Shown here one piece after another: positions 33,089 through 40,269 of a stretch of DNA of 64,000 nt. Positions within the stretch are counted from its first letter, which is position 1. Each line of letters starts with the position of its first letter. Position numbers and translations under genes: made by a program. Below the pieces are notes generated by a model. The model was not told the DNA's origin, made no database searches, and saw nothing but the letters and a program-made list of their open reading frames with translations. The stretch comes from Miltoncostaea sp963770865. GTDB lineage: Bacteria; Actinomycetota; Thermoleophilia; Miltoncostaeales; Miltoncostaeaceae. The DNA is taken from positions 62,001 to 126,000 of the forward strand of contig CAVYRD010000001.1 in assembly GCA_963770865.1 (NCBI GenBank). Direction: 5' to 3'.

Positions 33089-34400
33089 CCTCCTGCTCAT
33101 CGCGGCGGCGGGTGCCCTTGGGCTCCCCGCCGCCGCACAGGGCGCCCCTCCCTGGAGCGCCCCCGTGGACCTCTCCGCCCCGGGCCGCCACGCCCCGGGC
33201 GACCCGGCCGTCGCCGTCTCGCCCGAGGGGCGGGCGATCGTCGCGTGGTGGCAGCGCGACGCGGCCCTCGCCCCCACGCGCGACGTGGTGCAGATCCGCC
33301 GCCGCGCCTCCTTCACGGCGCCGTTCATCGGCCCGGTGACGCTCTCGCGCAGGGCGTCCAACTTCGAGGCCCGCACCGACGCCGCGGCCGCGGGCGGCGG
33401 GCTCGCCCTGGTGGCCTGGACCGAGGACGCGCGGTCGGTCGCCCTGCGGGTGCTGCCGCGCACGGGTCCCGCGCCGCCGGCGACGGTCCTCGCCGAGGGC
33501 GATGTCGTGGCCATCGACCCGCTCGAGGTCGGCATCGGCGCGACCGGCGCCGCCGTGGCGGCGTGGACGCGCGTCTCGGTCCCGGCCGGCCCCGTCATCC
33601 GGCTGGCCGTCCGCTCGGCCGCGACCGGGGCCTGGTCGGGCGCGGGCGACCTCTCGGGGCCCGGCGCGCGCCATCCGGCCGTCGCCGTCGCGCCCGACGG
33701 GTCCGCCCTCGTCGCCTGGGACCGCGGCGGGCGCATCGAGCTCTCCGCCATCGGCGCGGACGGCGTGGTGACCGGGGCGCCCACGACGCTGTCGGTCGCC
33801 GGCTCCGACGCGCGCCTGCCCGCCGTCGCGGTGAACGCGGCCGGCGACGCCGTCGTGGCCTGGTACCAGGACGGGGCGGTGACGGTGTCCGAGCGCGCCG
33901 CGGGGGGCGCCTTCGGGGCCCCGCGGGCCGTCTCGGCGCCGGGGGGCTTCCCGGAGATCGCCAACCTCGGCGCCCCGTCGGTCGGCCTCGCCGCCGACGG
34001 CCGCGCCGTCGCCGCCTGGCGCCAGCGGCTCGCCGGCCACTTCCGCGTCGCCGCCGCCATCCGGCCGGCCGGGCTCGGCTGGGACCCACCCGCCCTGCTC
34101 TCGCCGGCCGCGTCGCGCAACGCCGGCCGGCCCGCGCTGGCCGTGGACGCCGCGGGGCACGCGGTGGTCGCCTGGTCGCAGCCGGCCGGGGTCTCGCAGT
34201 CGTCCATCCGGGCGCGCACGCTGGCGCGGATCCCCTCGGCCTTCGGCGCGCTCGAGGCCGTCAGCACCGCCAAGGGCCGCGGCACGGCCCCCTCCGCGGG
34301 GCTCGACGCGAAGGGCCGCGCCGTGCTCGCCTGGCGCGAGGACCCGGTCGGCGGACCCGGGCGCTTCTTCCGCGCCGCGGTCCGATTCTCGCCGGGCTGA
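33069..34400 (+). CDS. secreted beta-propeller-like repeat protein, start codon unclear
   Basis: About 440 residues with a good signal peptide (WRARPSLLLIAAAGALGL, then PAAAQGA). The body has six or seven repeats of the form AVxxxGxAVVAWxQ, for example AVAVSPEGRAIVAWWQ, AVAVNAAGDAVVAWYQ and ALAVDAAGHAVVAWSQ, spaced about 45-60 residues apart, as in beta-propellers. No ATG, GTG or TTG lies at the leader: candidates are ATC 33069, inside the end of the ferredoxin gene, or CTG 33093, just after its stop. The nearest GTG (32868) would add 67 residues of ferredoxin shadow. So the protein is well supported but the start is not. Function unknown. Confidence 0.7.
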   Translation: MWRARPSLLLIAAAGALGLPAAAQGAPPWSAPVDLSAPGRHAPGDPAVAVSPEGRAIVAWWQRDAALAPTRDVVQIRRRASFTAPFIGPVTLSRRASNFEARTDAAAAGGGLALVAWTEDARSVALRVLPRTGPAPPATVLAEGDVVAIDPLEVGIGATGAAVAAWTRVSVPAGPVIRLAVRSAATGAWSGAGDLSGPGARHPAVAVAPDGSALVAWDRGGRIELSAIGADGVVTGAPTTLSVAGSDARLPAVAVNAAGDAVVAWYQDGAVTVSERAAGGAFGAPRAVSAPGGFPEIANLGAPSVGLAADGRAVAAWRQRLAGHFRVAAAIRPAGLGWDPPALLSPAASRNAGRPALAVDAAGHAVVAWSQPAGVSQSSIRARTLARIPSAFGALEAVSTAKGRGTAPSAGLDAKGRAVLAWREDPVGGPGRFFRAAVRFSPG

Positions 34401-34403
34401 TCG

Positions 34404-34709
34404 CTAGGGCCGGCGGGCCCCCCGCCGGGCCAGGATGCGCCGGGCGATGGCGGCCGCCAGCAGCGGAGCGTTGATGCGGACGACCAGCCACCGCACCACC
34501 AGGAAGCAGGCCAGCGCGACGCCGAGCACGATCAGCAGCAGGGTGAGCGCGCCAGGGCCGTGCCCGGCGAGGGCCGCGACGCCGCAGCCGAGCAGGGCGA
34601 GCACGCCGCCGCCCACCGCGGCGACCCAGCCCGCGTAGAGCGCCACCCGCGCCTGCACGATGTCCACGCCGGTCCGCACCACGCGGCCCGACAGGCGGCG
34701 GCCGTTCAC
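34404..34709 (-). CDS. two-helix membrane protein, last gene of reverse operon
   Basis: A 101-residue hydrophobic protein: AGWVAAVGGGVLALLGCGVAAL and LTLLLIVLGVALACFLVV as membrane helices (each about 20 residues), with a basic C-terminus (RRILARRGARRP). GTG 34709 overlaps the stop of the SnoaL-like gene as GTGA. Function not recognised. Confidence 0.7.
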   Translation of the reverse strand: MNGRRLSGRVVRTGVDIVQARVALYAGWVAAVGGGVLALLGCGVAALAGHGPGALTLLLIVLGVALACFLVVRWLVVRINAPLLAAAIARRILARRGARRP

Positions 34710-35128
34710 CCCTCCTCCCGCGGCGCGGGCCGGATGATCGGCGACGCATGGTGCAGCGCGATGCGCCAGCCGTCGTTGCCGAGCACGAACAGGTTCGTCG
34801 CCGCCACCTCGGCCGCGGCGCTCCCGCCGCCGCCCGCCGCGGACGACGTGATGCGCTCCACGCAGGTGACCCAGGCCACCGGGTCGTTCACCGTCACCTC
34901 CACGTCGGCGATCTCGAACTCGATGTACCCGGTGCTGCCCAGGATCACCTCCCAGCCCGCGCGCACCTCGTCCCAGCCCCGCTGCCAGGGCCCGCCGGGG
35001 TGCAGGCACGCGACCCCCGGCGCGACCGCCCAGCACGCCTCCATGGCGTCGATGTCGAGCCCCTCGAGGGCGTCGTAGAACCGGCGGTTGGCCGCCAGGA
35101 CCTGATCGGTGATCGCGGCGCTGGTCAA
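34706..35128 (-). CDS. SnoaL-like/NTF2-family protein
   Basis: A 140-residue small-domain protein with NRRFYDALEGLDIDAMEACW, HPGGPWQRGWDEVRAGWE, and the closing strand NLFVLGNDGWRIALHHASP. This is the SnoaL_3 pattern (calcium/calmodulin-dependent kinase association-like). A Gly/Ala insert (SSAAGGGGSAAAEV) is unusual. It overlaps both neighbours by 4 bases. Such domains bind small molecules or catalyse simple reactions; no specific role is visible. Confidence 0.8.
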   Translation of the reverse strand: MTSAAITDQVLAANRRFYDALEGLDIDAMEACWAVAPGVACLHPGGPWQRGWDEVRAGWEVILGSTGYIEFEIADVEVTVNDPVAWVTCVERITSSAAGGGGSAAAEVAATNLFVLGNDGWRIALHHASPIIRPAPREEG

Positions 35129-35906
35129 TTCAGCCTCCGTCTGAGATGCCGCACGACGTCGAGCTGGGCCTCGAGGGCGGGGGCGGCGGGGTCGTCGGGC
35201 CGGTCGGCGAGGAAGGCCGCGGCGGCGGCCTCGGCCTCCGCGTAGCGGCCGGCCGCGGACAGGAGCACGACGCCGTCGCGCACGAGCCCGGGGTCGCCGG
35301 GCGCCAGGATCAGGCTGAGCTCCACGGTCCAGAGCGTGTCCGCCGTCCGCCGGCGGCGCGTGTAGGAGCCGCGCAGGTTGAGCAGCGTCCGCACGAGGAT
35401 CGCGCGCTCGGGCACCGGGCGCAGGTACTCGGGGCGGAAGGGCATGCCGGTGGTGCTGAGCACCAGGCGCGCGCAGCCGGCCACGTCGAGCCTCGCCCAG
35501 CCGTTGAACGGGTCGATGTAGGCCGGCTCGGCCCCGCGCAGGTCGGCCAGGATGAAGTGGCCCGGCATGCCCACGCCGGCCATCGGCGCCTCGATGCGCT
35601 GGGCCATCGCCAGCGCCAGCGTGCTGAGCGCGATGGGCAGGCCCGCCGGCGCTCCAGCACGTCGCTCAGCAGGGAGTTCTCAGGGGCGTCGTAGTCGTCC
35701 ACGGCACCGTGGTATCCGTCCGCGCGCAGCGTGTCCACCACGCCGCCGCTCGCCGCGCGCGCGGCGAGCGCGTCCACGCGGTCCAGGGCGCGCCCGATGT
35801 CCACCTCCGGGTGGGCCTCGGCGCCGATCAGCAGGTTGGCCTCGGCCAGGTCCGGGCGCTCCTCGGCGAGCACACGGGCCAGCCGGGCGCGGGTCTGCTC
35901 GCTCAC
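35125..35906 (-). pseudogene. SirB1/transglutaminase-like protein, frameshifted as read
   Basis: The first part (from GTG 35906) reads VSEQTRARLARVLAEERPDL, ALDRVDALAARA, and DDYDAPENSLLSDVLERR. The second, from about 35648 in another frame, begins at the expected PIALSTLALAMAQRIEAPM and continues GVGMPGHFILADLRG and YIDPFNGWARLDV. Together these are the SirB1 family (transglutaminase-like core plus TPR tail). One missing G in the run CGCCGGCGGG (35645-35655 on the opposite strand) would explain the break, so an assembly deletion is likely and the real gene may be whole. It overlaps both neighbours by four bases. Role in SirB1 proteins is not settled. Confidence 0.7.
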
Positions 35907-36190
35907 TGCGCCGCCCCCAGGAGCGCGGCCTCGGCCTCGCAGGCGGCCGCGCGGCAGAGCGCCTGCACGACCTTGCGGCCGGCCGCCTGCTCGGGCGTCG
36001 CGGCCGCCGGGTCGAGGGAGCGCGCGAGCGCGGCGGCGGCGCCGACCAGCGCACCCGGACCGAGCCCCTCGGCGTGCCGGGCGGCCTGGGCGAGAAGCGC
36101 GGGGGCCACCGGGTCGCGGCGCACGAGCGCGATCTCGCACTGGGCGAGGGCGGCGCAGAGGCGCACCGCGTCGAGGCGGCTCAGATCCAC
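35903..36190 (-). CDS. small helical protein of unknown function
   Basis: A 95-residue Ala-rich helical protein: LSRLDAVRLCAALAQCEIAL, ALLAQAARHAEG and VVQALCRAAACEAEAALLG, with four Cys. GTG 36190 lies inside the last codons of the amidohydrolase (10-base overlap), and the stop overlaps the SirB1-like start. Its position inside an unbroken coupled operon supports it being real. Family not recognised. Confidence 0.6.
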   Translation of the reverse strand: MDLSRLDAVRLCAALAQCEIALVRRDPVAPALLAQAARHAEGLGPGALVGAAAALARSLDPAAATPEQAAGRKVVQALCRAAACEAEAALLGAAQ

Positions 36191-37017
36191 CGGCGCAGGT
36201 TCGCCCCGAGGACGCCCGCCGTCTGGGCCCCGCTCCAGCCGGCCGCGCGGGCGGCGGCGGCGACGAGGCGCAGGGCCGTGGCGTGCTCGCCGTAGGGCCG
36301 GTCCGACCCGAAGCAGAGCCGCTCGGGCGGCAGGGCCACGAGGTCGGCCAGCGCCGCGAGCGAGGTGTCGAGCATCACGTCCGGCCAGCCCTCCAGGCCG
36401 GCGGCCAGGGCCCGCGCGTCGCCGCGGCCCGCGTGGGCCAGCAGGATGCGCGCGCCGGGCGCGGCGTCCACGAGCGCGCCGATCGGCCCGGCGAGCGCCC
36501 GCGCCCCGTAGCCGGCGTGGATCACCACCGGCAGCCCGAGCGACGCGGCCGCGCGCACCACCTCGGCGACCTCCGGCGCCTCGGGCCGGAAGCGCTGGGC
36601 CACCGGGTGCAGCTTGAGGCCGCGTGCGCCTGCCCCGGCCGCCGCGCGCAGGGCCTCCGGGGCGTCCGGGCGCCGCGGGTCGAGCCGGCAGAAGGGGACG
36701 ATCCGCCCGGGGTGCGCGGCCGCGGCCTCGAGCACCGCCCGGTTGGCCGCCGCGAAGTCGCCGTCGTCGCCGGCCTCGTTGGCGGGGAAGCACACGGCGG
36801 CGGCGATGCCCCAGCGATCGAGGTCGGCCACCAGGGACGCCGCGTCGAGCGCGTGCCCGTCGGCGTCGCGGCCGAGGTGCACGTGCGCGTCGACCGCCCC
36901 GGCGCGCGGCAGCTCGCCGAGGCCGTCCTCGAGCGCGCGCTCCAGCGCCTCCAGCGCCGCGACGTCCGCCCCGGCGGCCGTCAGCAGGGCGGCGTCCTCG
37001 CCCCAGACCCGCGTCAC
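36181..37017 (-). CDS. amidohydrolase-family TIM-barrel metal hydrolase
   Basis: A 278-residue member of the amidohydrolase_2 (PF04909-like) group. It has the metal motif VDAHVHLG, CRLDPRRPDAPEAL, GLKLHPVAQRFRP, PVVIHAGYG, ILLAHAGRG and the C-terminal LCFGSDRPYG with the catalytic Asp. Members hydrolyse or decarboxylate ring and amide substrates. The GTG start overlaps the thioesterase stop. Substrate unknown; being coupled with a thioesterase and methyltransferase it may belong to a small catabolic or tailoring set. Confidence 0.85.
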   Translation of the reverse strand: MTRVWGEDAALLTAAGADVAALEALERALEDGLGELPRAGAVDAHVHLGRDADGHALDAASLVADLDRWGIAAAVCFPANEAGDDGDFAAANRAVLEAAAAHPGRIVPFCRLDPRRPDAPEALRAAAGAGARGLKLHPVAQRFRPEAPEVAEVVRAAASLGLPVVIHAGYGARALAGPIGALVDAAPGARILLAHAGRGDARALAAGLEGWPDVMLDTSLAALADLVALPPERLCFGSDRPYGEHATALRLVAAAARAAGWSGAQTAGVLGANLRRWI

Positions 37018-37487
37018 GACGCCGGGCCGGGGCCCTCGAACGCCGCGATCGCCTCCCGCATCGCCTCCGGCACGCGGGAGGGCCGCCCGCCGTACGCGCC
37101 GAGCCCCACCAGCACGAGGGTCGCGTCGGCGAGGTGCACCGGCCCGTCGTCGCCCAGGCGCTCCATGCGGGCCTGCACCGTGTGGCTCGACCGGCCGAGG
37201 TCGCTGACGCGCACGAACACCTCCACCTCGTCGTCGAAGCGCGCCGACGCGTGGTAGTCCACGCTCAGCGAGCGCACCACGAACAGGTGCCCCTCGGGGC
37301 CGAGCGGCGGGATGCCGAGGTGGCGCCGGTAGGCCAGCACGGCCCGGTCGAGGTGGTGCGGGTAGCGCGCGTAGTAGACGACCGCGCCGAGGTCGGTCTC
37401 GGCCACGTCCACGCGCGAGCGGGCGCTGAAGCGGAAGGGCGGGACGCGGTCGGTCGGCCCCGCGTCGGCCGTCGCGAGGCGGCTCAC
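37014..37487 (-). CDS. acyl-CoA thioesterase (4HBT hot-dog fold)
   Basis: A 157-residue hot-dog thioesterase with VDVAETDLGAVVYYARYPHHLDRAVLAYRRHLG (given as VDVAETDLGAVVYYARYPHH) and VRSLSVDYHASARFDDEVEV. The Asp in VAETDLG is the catalytic residue of the YbgC/4HBT group. It overlaps the methyltransferase stop and the amidohydrolase start (GTGA at both). It would hydrolyse an acyl-CoA or acyl-carrier thioester. Confidence 0.85.
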   Translation of the reverse strand: MSRLATADAGPTDRVPPFRFSARSRVDVAETDLGAVVYYARYPHHLDRAVLAYRRHLGIPPLGPEGHLFVVRSLSVDYHASARFDDEVEVFVRVSDLGRSSHTVQARMERLGDDGPVHLADATLVLVGLGAYGGRPSRVPEAMREAIAAFEGPGPAS

Positions 37488-38437
37488 GGCGCGCGCCTGC
37501 CGAGCAGCAGGAAGTGCTGGCCCTGCTCGATCTCGACCGTGCGCTCGGCCGGGCACCCCGCGTCGTCCATCCAGCCGCGCAGCTCCGCCTCGGTGTAGGC
37601 GTCCCCGGCGGGGGTCGAGAGCAGCATCATCACGCCGAACGACGGCCCCTGCACGCTGCGGTCGCCGAGCACCTCCTGCACCGCCAGCAGACCGCCCGGC
37701 GCCAGGGCCGCCCCGGCCCGCGCGACGAGGGCCGCCGCGTCGGCCGGGCCGAACAGGTGCACCACGTTGCCGAGGTAGACGGCGTCCCACGGCCCCGGCG
37801 GCAGGGCCTCGCGGGCGTCGCCCTCCACGGCCGCGATCCCGGCGGCGCGCAGGTCGGGCCCGCCGACCGCGAGCGTCTCGGGCAGGTCGAGCACCGTGAC
37901 GTCCCAGCCCGCCGCCGCGAACGCGCGGGCGTAGGTGCCGGGCGCCCCTCCCACGTCCAGCAGCCGCGCGCCGGCCGGCGGCGGCCCCACGGCCGCGATC
38001 GTCGCGACCGCCCGCGGCGCGGCCACCTCGCGCATCGCGCGCATGAAGCGCCGGCGCTCCGCGGGGTCGCCGGCCGAGACGTCGTCCTGCGGGAGCCCGG
38101 TGCGCAGGGTGTCGGCCAGGCGCATGTGGCTCGCCATCGACCGCGCCTCCAGGAAGAGCGCCCCGGCCGGGTCGCCGGCGTCCTCGGCGCCCGAGGCGAG
38201 CAGGGCCGCACCGCGGGCGGTCAGCCGCAGCGCGCCGTCGCCGGCATCCTCGAGGTCCCCGGACGCGGCGAGCGCCGTCGCCACGATCCGCACCGCCCGC
38301 GGGTCGAGCCCGGCCGCGCAGGCCGCGTCCTCCGGGCGCGCGCCCTCGCCGAAGGCCGAGAGCAGCCCGGTGTCGAGCGCCGCGAGGGCGATGAGGACCT
38401 CCCTCCAGGGCGCGGTGCTGCGGCTCGCGGCGGGCAC
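37484..38437 (-). CDS. O-methyltransferase-like SAM enzyme (winged-helix dimerisation type)
   Basis: A 317-residue methyltransferase. A winged-helix N-domain (LIALAALDTGLLSAFGEG, LRLTARGAALLASG) precedes the SAM domain with LLDVGGAPGTYARAFAAAG, VLDLPETLAVG, and YLGNVVHLFGPADAAALV. The DVGGAPG loop and the NVVHLF segment are those of plant-type/CrtF-like O-methyltransferases and of the Rv2258c group. First gene of the seven-gene coupled reverse operon. Substrate unknown. Confidence 0.85.
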   Translation of the reverse strand: MPAASRSTAPWREVLIALAALDTGLLSAFGEGARPEDAACAAGLDPRAVRIVATALAASGDLEDAGDGALRLTARGAALLASGAEDAGDPAGALFLEARSMASHMRLADTLRTGLPQDDVSAGDPAERRRFMRAMREVAAPRAVATIAAVGPPPAGARLLDVGGAPGTYARAFAAAGWDVTVLDLPETLAVGGPDLRAAGIAAVEGDAREALPPGPWDAVYLGNVVHLFGPADAAALVARAGAALAPGGLLAVQEVLGDRSVQGPSFGVMMLLSTPAGDAYTEAELRGWMDDAGCPAERTVEIEQGQHFLLLGRRAP

Positions 38438-38483
38438 GGCCGCAGGCTACCCGCTGCTCCCGGGGTCGCGCCGGAGCGGCCCC

Positions 38484-39506
38484 CTACTCGGCTCCCCGGC
38501 GGAACGGCCAGAGCCGCCGCTTGGGCGCCTCCGCGGCGGCCTCATCACCCGGTGACTCGCCCGGCTCCGCGGCGGCGGCCTCCGGGTCCGGCGGAGGCGG
38601 AGCCGGCGCGGCCGCCTCGGGCGACGGCGCGGGCGGCGGGGGCGGCGCCGCAGCGGCCGGCTCAGCCGGCGGCGCCTTCGGCGGTACAGGAGGGGGCGGG
38701 AGTGGCGGCGCGGCCACGGGCGGGTCGGGGGGCGCGACCGGCTCCGGGGCCACGGCGTGCTCGGCGACCGGCTCGGGCTCGGGCTCGGGAGGCGGCGGTG
38801 GTGGCACCGCCTTGCGGGAGAAGGTCGCGTAGACGTCCTCCTCGGCCTCCTCGGCCGGGGGCGGTTCCGGCGGCGGGGGCGGGGGCGGCGGGGGTGCCGG
38901 CGGTGCGGGCGACTCCGGGGGCGGCGGTGCGGGCGACTCCGGGGGCGGCGGTGCGGGCGGCTCCGGGGGCGGCGGTGCGGGCGGCGGCGGCGCGTCCGCG
39001 ACGGGCTCGGGCTCCGGCTCGGGCTCCGGCTCGGGCTCCGGCTCGGGCGCCGGAACGGGCCCGGCCATCGGGGCCGGCTCCGGCTCGGGAACAGGCTCGG
39101 GCTCGGGCTCGCGAACCGGTTCCGGCTTAGGCGCCGGGGTGGGCTCGACCGGCGCCGGGCCGGGCTCGGGCACGACGATGGCCGGTCCGAACACGGTGGC
39201 CGCGGGCTCGGGGGCCCACAGGACGCGGATCTCGGTCACGCCCATGGTCACGACGTCGCCCTGGGCGAGGAACGCGGGGCGCTCGAGGCGGCGGCCGTTG
39301 ATCGACGTGCCGCCGGTGGAGCCCAGATCCTCGAGCATCAGCATCCCGGCCTCCACCCAGAGGCGGGCGTGGCGGCGCGAGACGCGGGGGTCGGTCAGCA
39401 CGATGTCCGCCGACGGGTCGCGGCCGATCCGGGCCTCGGCGCCGCTCAACCCGAAGCGCGCGCCGATGTCCCTGCCGCTGACGACCTCGAGAACCTCGTC
39501 GGGCAC
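38484..39506 (-). CDS. FHA-domain protein with proline/glutamate-rich tail
   Basis: A 340-residue protein. Residues about 1-100 form an FHA phosphothreonine-binding domain: GAEARIGRDPSADIVLTDPR, VSRRHARLWVE and GSTGGTSINGRRL. The rest is low complexity, with (PE)n, PAPPPPES and Ala/Pro runs, and ends in a basic RRLWPFRRGAE. It is divergent from the eCIS cluster, 223 bp from its first gene, and may share its promoter region. A second FHA domain is encoded inside the cluster at 60519. It may be a Ser/Thr-kinase-dependent adaptor. No kinase gene is nearby. Confidence 0.75.
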   Translation of the reverse strand: MPDEVLEVVSGRDIGARFGLSGAEARIGRDPSADIVLTDPRVSRRHARLWVEAGMLMLEDLGSTGGTSINGRRLERPAFLAQGDVVTMGVTEIRVLWAPEPAATVFGPAIVVPEPGPAPVEPTPAPKPEPVREPEPEPVPEPEPAPMAGPVPAPEPEPEPEPEPEPEPVADAPPPPAPPPPEPPAPPPPESPAPPPPESPAPPAPPPPPPPPPEPPPAEEAEEDVYATFSRKAVPPPPPPEPEPEPVAEHAVAPEPVAPPDPPVAAPPLPPPPVPPKAPPAEPAAAAPPPPPAPSPEAAAPAPPPPDPEAAAAEPGESPGDEAAAEAPKRRLWPFRRGAE

Positions 39507-39729
39507 GTGACCTCCTTACGGGCGCACGATCCCACCACCACCCCCGCGCCGACAAGGGTGGTGCCGGGGGCGCGCGGATGGACCGCGGGCCGCGGCGCCC
39601 GGGAGGCGGGCGCCGCCGGCCGACCTGCACGATCGTCTGCCCTAATGGGCGAGCGGGTCGGCGTGGACACGGCCGCCACGGCGCGCCTACGATCGGCTGG
39701 TCCGGACCCGAGGTCGGCGAGGAGGGTCG
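39507..39729. other. divergent intergenic region before the eCIS genes
   Basis: About 220 bases between the FHA gene and the DUF4157 gene; it must hold the promoters of both. I see no reliable -10/-35 pair, repeat or hairpin in it. Confidence 0.4.
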
Positions 39730-40269
39730 ATGAGCGCGCACGGCCGTGAGCACGACGACCTCGCGCGCCCGGGGCGCGAGACGGATGACCGCGCGGCGCC
39801 GGAGCAGGACCCGGTCGAGCGGCTCGCATCCTCCGTCGGCAACCGGGGCTTCAGCGCGCTCGCCCGGCAGGGAGCGGGGATCCTGCCCGACGGGCGCGCC
39901 CATCCGGACGTCGAGGCGGCCATCGCGGCCTCGCGCGGAGGGGGCCGGGCGCTCGACCCCGGGGTGCGCGAGCGCATGGCGCCCGGGCTGGGCGACCCCC
40001 TCGGCGACGTTCGCGTGCACGACGACCCCGCGGCCGACGGGCTGGCGCGCTCCGTGAGCGCCCGCGCGTTCGCCGTGGGCAGCGACCTGTTCTTCGCCCA
40101 GGGCGAGCACCGCCCCGGCACCGCCGCCGGCGACCGCCTGCTCGCCCACGAGCTGACCCATGTGGTGCAGCAGCGGGGGGCGCCCGCCAGCGGTCCGTTG
40201 ACCGTCTCGAACCCGGGCGACGCCCTCGAGCGCGAGGCCGACGGCGCGGCGGATGAGCTCGCCGGCTGA
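39730..40269 (+). CDS. DUF4157 eCIS-core metalloprotease-like protein
   Basis: A 179-residue protein made mostly of the DUF4157 domain, the most common eCIS-associated domain. The zinc motif is LAHELTHVVQQRG (H140, E141, H144), preceded by FAVGSDLFFAQGEHRPGT and followed by EREADGAADELA, as expected. The N-terminal part carries RLASSVGNRGFSALARQ, a motif shared with the candidate cargo proteins of this locus. DUF4157 proteins are proposed to process or load cargo; whether this one is an active protease is untested. First forward gene of the cluster; its end overlaps the ATPase start by 17 bases. Confidence 0.85.
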   Translation: MSAHGREHDDLARPGRETDDRAAPEQDPVERLASSVGNRGFSALARQGAGILPDGRAHPDVEAAIAASRGGGRALDPGVRERMAPGLGDPLGDVRVHDDPAADGLARSVSARAFAVGSDLFFAQGEHRPGTAAGDRLLAHELTHVVQQRGAPASGPLTVSNPGDALEREADGAADELAG

